The position numbers and the translations under genes were made by a program. A DNA stretch of 33,253 nucleotides from a bacterium (GTDB taxonomy: Bacteria; Krumholzibacteriota; Krumholzibacteriia; LZORAL124-64-63): positions 1 through 33,253 of the forward strand of contig JAHJTW010000129.1 in assembly GCA_018829565.1 (NCBI GenBank). Direction: 5' to 3'. The notes beneath the pieces are model-generated. The model made no database searches, had not been told where the DNA came from, and saw only the letters and a program-made list of their open reading frames with translations. This document shows positions 23,543 to 31,019 of this stretch, in pieces (position 1 is the first letter of the stretch; each line of letters opens with the position of its first letter).

Positions 23543-23570
23543 TTGACATTCCCGAGGGTTTTCCTATCAT
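23543..23570 (+). promoter_or_regulatory. Sigma-70 promoter of the histidine operon
   Basis: A perfect -35 TTGACA (23543-23548) and a -10 TATCAT (23565-23570, five of six) are separated by 16 bp. It is the clearest promoter in the window. Transcription should start near 23577, 36 nt before the leader peptide ATG and about 245 nt before hisG. Confidence 0.8.
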
Positions 23571-23612
23571 CATCCGAAGCAGCGCAGTTTCGCGCCGCGG
23601 AAAAGGAACACG

Positions 23613-23684
23613 ATGAGTTTCCGTTCGCAGCATCATCACGGCCATCATCACCATCCCCGGTCCGGGGTTGGCTCGTTGGTCTAG
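23613..23684 (+). CDS. hisL: Histidine operon leader peptide
   Basis: A 23-codon ORF in the hisG leader: ATG at 23613, TAG at 23682-23684. Codons 7-14 encode HHHGHHHH, seven histidines in eight codons. AAAAGGAA at 23601-23608 is a well-placed ribosome-binding site. A His-rich short peptide between a strong promoter and the first his gene is the signature of ribosome-mediated attenuation as in enteric hisL: when charged tRNA-His is scarce the ribosome stalls on these codons and changes how the downstream RNA folds. The peptide itself probably has no function after synthesis. It lacks the uninterrupted seven-His run of E. coli and bears no other resemblance to it, so it looks independently evolved. 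Confidence 0.85.
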   Translation: MSFRSQHHHGHHHHPRSGVGSLV

Positions 23685-23750
23685 CTGCGACTGAATCCTT
23701 CATCGCCCAGACGACGAACGCCGGCCCTCGGGTCGGCTTTCTGCGTCTGG
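23655..23750 (+). promoter_or_regulatory. Histidine attenuator: alternative hairpins in the leader RNA
   Basis: Four segments can pair in the classical attenuator pattern. Segment 1 (CCCCGG, 23655-23660), directly after the His codons, can pair with segment 2 (within 23662-23672). Segment 2 GGGGTTGGC (23664-23672) can instead pair with segment 3 GCCGGCCCT (23720-23728), nine pairs of which three are G-U. Segment 3 GCCGGCC (23720-23726) can alternatively pair with segment 4 GGTCGGC (23731-23737), giving a 7-bp hairpin with loop CTCG followed by TTTCTG. An outer stem CCAGACG/CGTCTGG (23707-23713 with 23744-23750) may extend it. The U-tract is weak, so the mode of termination is uncertain. Confidence 0.6.
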
Positions 23751-23822
23751 TGGCCATGATGTCCTGATCCCACCACCGGCACCGAAGCCGATCCGCAGGC
23801 CGCAAGACGGACGGACGGTGCC

Positions 23823-24734
23823 ATGAAATCCGATTGCCAAGCGAGCATTGCACCCGAGCGGATCACCTTCCGCACGGGCGCCGATCTGCGCCTGGCCCTG
23901 CCCAAGGGCCGGATGCTCGAGGGGGTCCTGTCCTTGCTGGCGGGGGCCGGGATCCGGGTCCGGCAGGCCGAGCGGGACTACCGCGCCCTGTTCTCCCTGC
24001 CCGGGTGGGAGGTCAAGCTCCTCAAGCCCCAGAACATCGTCGAGATGCTGGACTCCGGGACCCGGGACCTGGGGTTCGCGGGAGCCGACTGGGTGGCCGA
24101 ACTCGGCGCCGACCTGGTGGAGGTCCTGGACACCGGGCTCGATCCGGTGAGCCTGGTGGCGGCGGCCCCGGCGGCCATCCTGGAGGATGGGGCCTTGCCG
24201 GTTCGGCCCCTGGTGGTGGCGACGGAATACGTCCGCCTCGGCTCGCGGTGGACCGAGACCCTGAGCCTTCCCGCCCGCCTGGTCCGCAGCTACGGAGCGA
24301 CCGAGGTCTTTCCGCCCGAGGACGCCGACTGCATCATCGACAACTCGGCCACCGGGTCCACCCTCAGGGCCAATGGTCTGGTCATCGTCCAGGAACTGTT
24401 GAAGAGCTCCACCCGGCTGTACGCCTCTCGCTGCGCCTGGGCGGATCCGGTCCGCAGGGGACGCATCGAGGAGCTGGCGATGCTGCTCTCGGCCGTCCTG
24501 GAGGCGCGCAACCGGGTCATGCTCGAGGTGAACATCCCGGCCGACCGGGTCGCCGAACTCGTGGCGATCCTGCCGTGCATGAGGGAGCCCACGCTCAGCC
24601 CCCTCAGCGGCCAGGGAGGTTTCGCCGTCAAGGCCGCGGTTCCGCGCAGCGAATTGCCCCTGGTCATTCCCCGCATCCGGCGCTGCGGGGGGACCGACAT
24701 CGTGGTGTCCGAACCCAGCCAGATCCTGCCATGA
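23823..24734 (+). CDS. hisG: ATP phosphoribosyltransferase, long form
   Basis: A 303-residue enzyme for the first, committed step of histidine synthesis, joining ATP and PRPP. About 20 extra residues precede the usual family start LRLALPKGRM. The catalytic part has SGTRDLGFAGADWV and the PRPP-binding region DADCIIDNSATGSTLRANGL. The last 75 or so residues (VMLEVNIPADRVAELVAILP ... FAVKAAVPRSELPLVIPRIRRCGGTDIVV) form the ACT-like regulatory domain of the long HisG type, which is feedback-inhibited by histidine and needs no HisZ. The operon is therefore probably controlled twice, by attenuation and by allostery. The ribosome-binding site is poor. The stop overlaps the hisC start (ATGA). Confidence 0.96.
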   Translation: MKSDCQASIAPERITFRTGADLRLALPKGRMLEGVLSLLAGAGIRVRQAERDYRALFSLPGWEVKLLKPQNIVEMLDSGTRDLGFAGADWVAELGADLVEVLDTGLDPVSLVAAAPAAILEDGALPVRPLVVATEYVRLGSRWTETLSLPARLVRSYGATEVFPPEDADCIIDNSATGSTLRANGLVIVQELLKSSTRLYASRCAWADPVRRGRIEELAMLLSAVLEARNRVMLEVNIPADRVAELVAILPCMREPTLSPLSGQGGFAVKAAVPRSELPLVIPRIRRCGGTDIVVSEPSQILP

Positions 24735-26440
24735 GGGGGCCGGGCCTGAACACCAAAGGCGTTTTCCCCTTAGCGGAGGGGACGTATCGCCGGGCGCCGG
24801 CGCCGGCGGGAGCGTTGCGGCTGGACGCCAACGAGGGCCCCGCTTCCGGGCGGACCTGGACGTGGCCCGATGCGGAGGCATTGCGGAGATATCCGGATGC
24901 ATCGTCCCTCGAACGGGAGATCGCCGGACGCTTCGGACTGGACCAGGCCCGGGTCCTGGTCACCGCCGGGGCGGACGACGCCATCGATCGGCTGTGCCGC
25001 AGATTCCTCGGACCCGGCCGGGATCTCGTGCTGAGCAAACCGACCTTCGAGATGTTCCTGCGTTACGCCGCCCTGGCGGGCGCAGAGGCGCGGAGCGTCC
25101 CGTGGTGGGACGGGCCCTATCCCGTCGAGGGCATCGCCGCGCTCTGCGGGCCCCGGACCGGCATGCTGGCGGTCGTCAGCCCCAACAATCCCACCGGAGG
25201 GACGGTCACCAGGACCGAACTGGTGGAACTGCGTCGTCGCTGCCCCGGGATCCCTCTGGTTCTCGACGCCGCCTATGCGGAGTACGCAACCGAGGATCTG
25301 ACGGCCAAGGCCCTGGACCTGGAGGACACGGTCGTTCTGCGCACCTTCAGCAAGGCCTGGGGCCTGGCCGCCCTGCGGGTGGGCTACGCCCTGGGTCCGG
25401 CGGATCTCATCGCGGAACTGCGGGCCTGCGGCCCTCCCTACGCGGTCAGCGGCCCGTCGCTGGCGCTGGCGGGCCAGGCCCTGGCCGCAGACGGACCGGG
25501 CATGAAGGCGGGGGTCGAGCGGACGCGCGCATACCGGGCCTCCATCGCCGGTCTCATGGGAGAACTGGGCCTCGAGGTCCTGCCGTCGCAAGCCAACTTC
25601 ATCCTGGCCCGCGACCCGCGGGCCGGCTGGATCACCGCCGCCCTGTCCGCGCTGGGATTCGTGGTGCGCGGCTGGCCGGGACACCCGTTGCTGGGGGATT
25701 GCCTGCGCGTGACCTGCCCCACCACGCCCGCGGACCAGGGGCGCTTCGCCCAGGCTCTGCAGACGGTCCTGGCCCCTGAGGCCCTGCTCCTGGACCTGGA
25801 CGGGGTGATCGCCGACGAGGGGGGATCCTACCGGGAGGCGATCCTCGCGGTCCTGGAATCCTTCGGGGTCCGGGCGAGCCGGCAGGACGTCGCGGCCGCC
25901 AAGGCCGCCGGATCGGCCGCCAACGACTGGGAGGTGACCTGCACCCTGCTGCGGCAGGCGGGCCTCGCGCCGGACAGGGACGAGGTCGTGGACCGGTTCC
26001 AGAGGGCTTACCTCGGTGGGGACGGGACGCCCGGCCTCTGCGAGCGGGAGACCCTGATCCCACCACGATGGGTGATCGAGGACCTGGCCCGCCGGCTGCC
26101 CCTGGGGATCGTCACCGGCCGGCCCCGGGCCGAGGCGCTCGCGTTCCTCGACCGCTTCGACCTGTCCTGCCTCTTCGGGGTGGTCGTCGGCATGGAGGAC
26201 GCCCCCGCCAAGCCCGATCCCGCTCCCGTGCGCCTGGCTCTCCGGCGGCTCGGCGCCCAGCGGGCCTGGATGGTGGGGGACACCCCCGACGACGTGCGGG
26301 CCGCCAGGGCGGCCGGCGTCCTGCCCCTGGCCGTCCGTCCTCCCGATCCTCGCGACGCCCCGGGCGAAGACGCTCTCGTCGAGGCGGGCGCCGCCTGCAT
26401 CCTTTCCAACCTGACCGGACTGAGGGAGTTGCTGAAATGA
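24731..26440 (+). CDS. hisC: Histidinol-phosphate aminotransferase fused to a HAD phosphatase (probable histidinol-phosphatase)
   Basis: A 569-residue fusion. Residues 1 to about 348 are a class I/II PLP aminotransferase of the HisC type: LRLDANEGP, SPNNPTGGTV, LDAAYAEYA and the PLP lysine K208 in TFSKAWGLAALRVGYALG. Residues about 350-569 are a HAD subfamily-IA phosphatase: nucleophile and acid in LLLDLDGVIAD (D355, D357), the threonine motif in LGIVTGRPRAEA, the lysine in KPDPAPVRLAL and the acidic motif MVGDTPDDVRAARAAG. HisC makes L-histidinol phosphate and the next step needs a histidinol-phosphatase. The HisB here lacks its phosphatase half and no other phosphatase gene is in the operon, so the HAD domain most likely supplies that activity. 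The reading frame is continuous through the junction. It overlaps hisG and hisB by ATGA. Confidence 0.93.
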   Translation: MRGPGLNTKGVFPLAEGTYRRAPAPAGALRLDANEGPASGRTWTWPDAEALRRYPDASSLEREIAGRFGLDQARVLVTAGADDAIDRLCRRFLGPGRDLVLSKPTFEMFLRYAALAGAEARSVPWWDGPYPVEGIAALCGPRTGMLAVVSPNNPTGGTVTRTELVELRRRCPGIPLVLDAAYAEYATEDLTAKALDLEDTVVLRTFSKAWGLAALRVGYALGPADLIAELRACGPPYAVSGPSLALAGQALAADGPGMKAGVERTRAYRASIAGLMGELGLEVLPSQANFILARDPRAGWITAALSALGFVVRGWPGHPLLGDCLRVTCPTTPADQGRFAQALQTVLAPEALLLDLDGVIADEGGSYREAILAVLESFGVRASRQDVAAAKAAGSAANDWEVTCTLLRQAGLAPDRDEVVDRFQRAYLGGDGTPGLCERETLIPPRWVIEDLARRLPLGIVTGRPRAEALAFLDRFDLSCLFGVVVGMEDAPAKPDPAPVRLALRRLGAQRAWMVGDTPDDVRAARAAGVLPLAVRPPDPRDAPGEDALVEAGAACILSNLTGLRELLK

Positions 26441-27039
26441 GCTGCGGAAACGGGGTTTTCCGGCGCGCCGAGGTGCGCCGCACGACGACGGAGACGGACG
26501 TCGGCGTCCGCCTGGACCTGGACGGAACCGGGATCGCCACGGTGACCACCGGGCTAGGATTCCTGGACCACATGCTGATCAGCCTGGCGAGGCATGCCCG
26601 GTTCGATCTGGACCTGGAATGCAAGGGGGATCTTCAGGTCGACGACCACCACACCGTGGAGGACTGCGCCCTCGTCCTGGGCCGGGCCCTCCTGGATTCC
26701 CGCGGCGACGGCGCCGGCATCGCCCGCTTCGGGGAGGCGCGGGTGCCCATGGACGATGCCCTGGCCGTCGCCGCCGTCGACCTGGGCGGACGGCCGTTCG
26801 CCCAGGTCGATCTGGACCTGCGCCGGGACCGCCTCGGGGAGGTGGCCTGCGAGAACCTGACCCACTTCATGGGTTCCCTGGCCCAGGCCGGGGCCTTCAA
26901 CCTGCACCTGGACGTCCTGCGCGGGGTGAACGACCACCACAAGGCCGAGGCTGCCTTCAAGGCTTTGGCGGTGGCCCTGCGCCGGGCATTGCGACGCGAC
27001 GGAGGCGACACCGTCCCCAGCACCAAGGGAGTCCTGTGA
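26437..27039 (+). CDS. hisB: Imidazoleglycerol-phosphate dehydratase (monofunctional)
   Basis: A 200-residue enzyme for the sixth step, dehydrating imidazoleglycerol phosphate to imidazole-acetol phosphate. The manganese-binding histidine/glutamate motifs are intact: GLGFLDHMLISLARHA, DDHHTVEDCALVLGRAL, VACENLTHFMGSLA and NDHHKAEAAFKALAVALRRAL, with the usual C-terminal PSTKGVL. The length is that of the monofunctional enzyme, without the N-terminal histidinol-phosphatase of enterobacterial HisB, in line with a separate HAD domain on HisC. The start overlaps the hisC stop (ATGA), and the stop shares one base with the hisH start (TGATG). Confidence 0.97.
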   Translation: MSCGNGVFRRAEVRRTTTETDVGVRLDLDGTGIATVTTGLGFLDHMLISLARHARFDLDLECKGDLQVDDHHTVEDCALVLGRALLDSRGDGAGIARFGEARVPMDDALAVAAVDLGGRPFAQVDLDLRRDRLGEVACENLTHFMGSLAQAGAFNLHLDVLRGVNDHHKAEAAFKALAVALRRALRRDGGDTVPSTKGVL

Positions 27040-27665
27040 TGCGAGACGTGATGATCATCGACACCGGGCTGGCCAACGTCCGCTCGGTCCAGGCGGCTCT
27101 CGAACGGGTGGGAGCGAGACCCCGCCGCGTCTCCCAGCCGTTCGAGATAGCCGCCGCGGAGTTCGTGGTGTTGCCGGGAGTGGGAGCGTTCGGCCCGGCC
27201 ATGGCCGAGTTGCACCGCCTGGGCCTGGCCGCTCCCCTGAGGCTGCGGGCCCTGTCCGGAGGCCCGCTCCTGGGAGTCTGTCTGGGAATGCAGCTGCTCT
27301 GCGAAGGCAGCGACGAAATGCCCGGTGTGCGCGGCCTGGCGGTTCTTCCGGTTCGCGTCGCCCGGCTGCCGGCCGGGATCCGCGCGCCTCACATGGGCTG
27401 GACGCTGGTGTCCGGAGGGGACAGGCCGAGTCACGCGTACTTCGCTCATTCCTTCGCCGTCGCGGGGGAGGATGCCGGGCGCCTGGCCGTCTCGGGCTGG
27501 CAGGTCATGACCGCCGGCCACCCGCGTCCCTTCGTGGCGGGGGTGCAACGGGGCGACGTCCTGGCCTGCCAGTTCCACCCCGAACTCTCCGGCGACTGGG
27601 GCCAGGATCTCCTGGACGCCTGGCTGAATGGGCGGACGCAGGAGGTGGCGGCATGCCTGCAGTGA
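27039..27665 (+). CDS. hisH: Imidazole glycerol phosphate synthase, glutamine amidotransferase subunit
   Basis: A 208-residue class I glutamine amidotransferase that supplies ammonia to HisF. The triad is visible: nucleophile C81 in GVCLGMQLL, and H180 and E182 in CQFHPELSG. The start MIIDTGLANVRSVQAALERVG and the oxyanion strand VLPGVGAFGPAM match HisH. HMGWTLV is the conserved region near the interface. It begins one base into the hisB stop and overlaps hisF by 13 nt. GGAGG at 27641-27645, inside hisH, serves hisF. The long overlap should keep the two partners of the heterodimer in equal amounts. Confidence 0.96.
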   Translation: MRDVMIIDTGLANVRSVQAALERVGARPRRVSQPFEIAAAEFVVLPGVGAFGPAMAELHRLGLAAPLRLRALSGGPLLGVCLGMQLLCEGSDEMPGVRGLAVLPVRVARLPAGIRAPHMGWTLVSGGDRPSHAYFAHSFAVAGEDAGRLAVSGWQVMTAGHPRPFVAGVQRGDVLACQFHPELSGDWGQDLLDAWLNGRTQEVAACLQ

Positions 27666-28408
27666 GGATCATCCCGTGCCTGGACGTGCGCGACGGCCGC
27701 GTCGTCAAGGGCGTGCGTTTCCAGGACTTGCGGGACATGGGGGAACCGGCGGTCCAGGCCGCGGCCTACGCGGACCAGGGGGCGGATGAGATCGTGATGC
27801 TGGACGTGACGGCCACCCTGCAGGGGCGTCTGGCTCGGCTGCGGACGGTCGGCCAGGTTCGACGGCGGCTGAACATCCCGCTGACGGTGGGGGGAGGGGT
27901 GGGGGACGCCGCCGAGGCGCGGCGCCTGCTGGAAAACGGCGCGGACAAGGTGGCGGTCAACAGCGCGGCGATCGGTCGGCCGGGCCTGTTGACCGAACTG
28001 GCCGACCTGTTCGGACGCCAGTGCGTGGTCCTGGCCATCGACGGCCGGCGCGACCCGCAGGGACGTCCTCTGGTCCTGAGCCGGTCGGGCAGCAGGCAGG
28101 AAGACCTGGATGTCCCGGCCTGGGCCCGGCGGGGGGTGGCGCTGGGAGCCGGCGAGATCCTGCTGACCAGCTGGGACCGTGACGGCACCGGTGCGGGCTA
28201 CGACCTGGACCTGCTGGCCGAGGTGCGCGCCGCGGTGGACGTGCCGATCATCGCTTCCGGCGGAGCGGCCGATCCGGGGCACATGGCCGCGGCCGCCAAG
28301 GCGGGTGCGGACGCGGTGCTGGCCGCCACCATCTTCCACGACGGGTCCTGGACCGTCGGCGGGATCAAGCAGGAACTGGCGCAGAGGGGACTGGAGGTGC
28401 GGTCATGA
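27653..28408 (+). CDS. hisF: Imidazole glycerol phosphate synthase, cyclase subunit
   Basis: A 251-residue TIM-barrel cyclase that uses ammonia from HisH to make imidazoleglycerol phosphate plus AICAR. The catalytic aspartates are D11 (IIPCLDVRDGRVVKGVRF) and D130 (VLAIDGRR). Phosphate-binding motifs are LTVGGGVGD, ADKVAVNSAA, LLTSWDRDGTGAGYD and IIASGGAADPGHM. The family usually has TSMDRDGT; here W replaces M, a minor change. It overlaps hisH by 13 nt and hisA by ATGA. Confidence 0.97.
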   Translation: MPAVRIIPCLDVRDGRVVKGVRFQDLRDMGEPAVQAAAYADQGADEIVMLDVTATLQGRLARLRTVGQVRRRLNIPLTVGGGVGDAAEARRLLENGADKVAVNSAAIGRPGLLTELADLFGRQCVVLAIDGRRDPQGRPLVLSRSGSRQEDLDVPAWARRGVALGAGEILLTSWDRDGTGAGYDLDLLAEVRAAVDVPIIASGGAADPGHMAAAAKAGADAVLAATIFHDGSWTVGGIKQELAQRGLEVRS

Positions 28409-29676
28409 TGATTCCCTCGATCGATCTGCAGGGCGGACGAACGGTCCAGCTGGTCGGCGGCCGGGATCTGGCCCTGGCGGCCGGCGATCCGGCGCCCTGG
28501 GCCCGCCGCTTCGGGCGCGTGGGGGAGATCGCCGTGATCGATCTCGATGCGGCCCTGGGCGAGGGGGGGAACGCCGACCTGATCGCAGGCCTGCTGGATC
28601 TGGCGCCCTGCCGGGTCGGGGGCGGCATCCGGTCGGCCGACATGGCCCGCCGCTGGCTGGACCTCGGCGCGGCCAGGGTCATCATCGGAACCGCCGCGGA
28701 TCCCGCACTCCTGCGGCAGCTTCCTCCCGAGCGTGTGATCGTCGCCCTGGACGCCCGCGACAAGGATGTGGTGGTCGAGGGATGGACGAAGCGGACCGGC
28801 AGGCGCGTGGCCGACCGCATGGCCGAGCTGGCCGGACTGGCCGGCGGCTTCCTGGTGACCAGCGTCGAGCGTGAAGGGCGCATGGTGGGCGCGGACCTCG
28901 AGTGGGCCGCCTCCCTGCAGAAGGCGGCCGGCGGAGCGCGCCTGACATTCGCCGGGGGGGTGAGCAACAGCGATGAAATCGCCGCGCTGGACGATCTCGG
29001 CATCGACGTCCAGGTCGGCATGGCCCTCTACACGGGGGCCTTCACCCTGGCCGAGGGCTTCCTGGCTCCCCTGCGGGCCCGGGATCCCCGGGGACCCTGG
29101 CCCACCGTGGTCTGCGACGAGGCGGGATCGGCCCTAGGGCTGGTCTGGTCCACCCTGGAAAGCGTGACGCAGGCCCTGGACACCGGCCGGGGCGTCTACC
29201 ATTCCCGGCGACGCGGGCTGTGGGTCAAGGGGCAGGAGAGCGGCAACACCCAGGAGCTGCTGGCCATGGACCTGGACTGCGACCGCGACGCCCTGCGCGT
29301 CCGGGTGCGCCAGCGCGGGGACGGCTTCTGCCACACCGGCAGCTGGACCTGCTGGGGCCCCGGAACGGGGCTTCAGGCCCTCGAACGGACCGTGCACGCC
29401 CGGCTGCAGGACGCGCCGGCGGGATCCTACACCCGGAGGTTGTTCGAGGACGGGGACCTGCTGACCGCCAAGCTGAAGGAGGAGGCGGCCGAACTCGCCG
29501 CCGCCCGGGAGCCCGCCCACGCGGCCGCCGAAGCGGCCGACCTGATCTACTTCACGCAGGTGGCCCTGGCGCGGGCCGGGGCCTCCTGGGCCGATGTGGC
29601 GGGGGTCCTGGACGGCAGGGCCAGGCAGGTGACGCGGCGTCCCGGTGACGCCAAACCCGAAGGATGGCAACCATGA
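28405..29676 (+). CDS. hisA: Trifunctional HisA-HisI-HisE fusion
   Basis: A 423-residue protein carrying three histidine enzymes in one frame. Residues 1 to about 228 are the HisA isomerase barrel: SIDLQGG (D7), AVIDLDAALGEGGNADLI, RVGGGIRSADM, VALDARD (D116) and FAGGVSNSDEI. Residues about 232-320 are HisI, phosphoribosyl-AMP cyclohydrolase: VYHSRRRGLWVKGQESGNTQ, the metal site DCDRD (291-295) and the zinc cysteines in CHTGSWTC (C309, C316). Residues about 330-420 are HisE, phosphoribosyl-ATP pyrophosphatase: ARLQDAPAGSYTRRLFEDGD, LKEEAAEL and EAADLIYF. Together they perform steps 2, 3 and 4, in reverse order along the chain. HisIE fusions are common; fusing HisIE onto HisA is unusual. It overlaps hisF and hisD by ATGA. 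Confidence 0.94.
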   Translation: MMIPSIDLQGGRTVQLVGGRDLALAAGDPAPWARRFGRVGEIAVIDLDAALGEGGNADLIAGLLDLAPCRVGGGIRSADMARRWLDLGAARVIIGTAADPALLRQLPPERVIVALDARDKDVVVEGWTKRTGRRVADRMAELAGLAGGFLVTSVEREGRMVGADLEWAASLQKAAGGARLTFAGGVSNSDEIAALDDLGIDVQVGMALYTGAFTLAEGFLAPLRARDPRGPWPTVVCDEAGSALGLVWSTLESVTQALDTGRGVYHSRRRGLWVKGQESGNTQELLAMDLDCDRDALRVRVRQRGDGFCHTGSWTCWGPGTGLQALERTVHARLQDAPAGSYTRRLFEDGDLLTAKLKEEAAELAAAREPAHAAAEAADLIYFTQVALARAGASWADVAGVLDGRARQVTRRPGDAKPEGWQP

Positions 29677-30959
29677 ATCCCGACCGCTTCACCCTGCGCC
29701 GCAGGAATGCCGGCGAGGTGTCCGGAACGCCGGCGGAGCCCCTGGCTGCGGAGGTCCTCGAGGGGGCCGGGGCCATCGTTGCCGAGGTCGCAGCAGGTGG
29801 GGATGCGGCTCTCGAACGCCTTGCTCGCCGCTTCGACGGCAAGGACCCGGATGCGCCGCTGGTCCACGGCCGCGAGGCCCTGGCTGCGGCGCTGGACGGC
29901 CTCGAACCTGCGGTTCGGGGGTTGCTCGAACGGGTTGCCGGACGCATCGCGTCCTTCGCCGCGGCCCAGCGGGCCTCGCTGCGGCCGGTGGTGACGGAGG
30001 TGCCGGGGGGGCGGGCCGGCCACGATCTGATCCCCGTGGACGCCGCCGGATGCTACGCCCCCGGCGGCCGGCATCGCTTGCCCTCGTCGGTCCTGATGAC
30101 GGTGGTCACCGCCCGCGCGGCGGGGGTGCCCACGGTCATCGCCTGCTGTCCCCGGCCCGATCCGGTGGTCCTGGCGGCCGCGGCGATCGCGGGGGCCGAT
30201 TCCCTGGTGGCCGCCGGGGGAGCCCACGCCATCGGGGCCCTTGCCCACGGCACCGGTTCGGTGCCCGCGTGCCAGGCCATCGTCGGTCCCGGCAACGTCT
30301 GGGTGACCGCCGCCAAGCGGATCGTGTCTCCCCGGGTGCGGACCGATGGGGAAGCGGGACCGTCCGAGCTGGTCGTGGTGGTGGACGCCCGGTGCGATCC
30401 AGAACTGGTGGCGGCCGACCTGATCGCCCAGGCCGAACACGATGTCCTGGCGCGCACGGTCCTGGTGTCGCTCGACGAAACCCTGATCCTTCGCGTGGAG
30501 GAGTCGCTCGCCCGCCGGCTGGATGGTTTGCCGACGGCGGCAACGGCGCGGGCGGCTCTGGCCGGGGGGTTCGCGGTCCTGGTCGGGGATCAGTGCGAGG
30601 CGGTGGAACTGTGCAATCGCCTCGCGCCCGAGCACCTGCAATGGATGGCCGCCGGCGGACGGAGGCCCGCCGGCCTGCGCCACTACGGGGGATTGTTCCT
30701 GGGGGCCGGGGCGGCCGAGGTCCTGGGCGATTACGGCGCGGGGCCGAACCACGTCCTGCCCACGGCCGGGCAGGCGCGGTTGCGGGGCGGGCTGAGCGTC
30801 CTGGACTTCCTGAAGGTCCAGACCTGGCTGCAGGTGGACGACCCCGGCGCGTCGGCAGGACTGGCGGAGGACGCCCGTGATCTGGCTCGCCTGGAGGGCC
30901 TGGAGGGACATGCCCGGGCGGCCGGGCTGCGGATCCCGGCCTTTCGCCGCCGGGCCTGA
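29673..30959 (+). CDS. hisD: Histidinol dehydrogenase
   Basis: A 428-residue NAD-dependent zinc enzyme that oxidises histidinol to histidine in two steps. Family landmarks: GCYAPGGRHRLPSSVLMTVVTARAAGV, AGADSLVAAGGAHAIGALAHGT, IVGPGNVWVTAAKR, GPSELVVV, LIAQAEHD (metal and base residues), NRLAPEHLQ and GAGAAEVLGDYGAGPNHVLPT with a following GGLSVLDFLK. The start is placed at 29673, where ATGA overlaps the preceding gene; an ATG at 29664 in the same frame would add three residues. AAGGATGG upstream serves either. It is the last his gene. No terminator is visible in the 60 bp before proS. Confidence 0.97.
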   Translation: MNPDRFTLRRRNAGEVSGTPAEPLAAEVLEGAGAIVAEVAAGGDAALERLARRFDGKDPDAPLVHGREALAAALDGLEPAVRGLLERVAGRIASFAAAQRASLRPVVTEVPGGRAGHDLIPVDAAGCYAPGGRHRLPSSVLMTVVTARAAGVPTVIACCPRPDPVVLAAAAIAGADSLVAAGGAHAIGALAHGTGSVPACQAIVGPGNVWVTAAKRIVSPRVRTDGEAGPSELVVVVDARCDPELVAADLIAQAEHDVLARTVLVSLDETLILRVEESLARRLDGLPTAATARAALAGGFAVLVGDQCEAVELCNRLAPEHLQWMAAGGRRPAGLRHYGGLFLGAGAAEVLGDYGAGPNHVLPTAGQARLRGGLSVLDFLKVQTWLQVDDPGASAGLAEDARDLARLEGLEGHARAAGLRIPAFRRRA

Positions 30960-31019
30960 AATGCTATCTTGCCTCACCACCGATTCGGCGAGGGACCCCG
31001 GGCAGAGGAAGGATTCGGC

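Noticed and set aside
23613-23684. HHHGHHHH as a metal-binding peptide or a vector-derived His tag
   Set aside because: Its position between a strong promoter and hisG, its ribosome-binding site and the downstream alternative hairpins explain it as a histidine leader peptide; no vector sequence flanks it.
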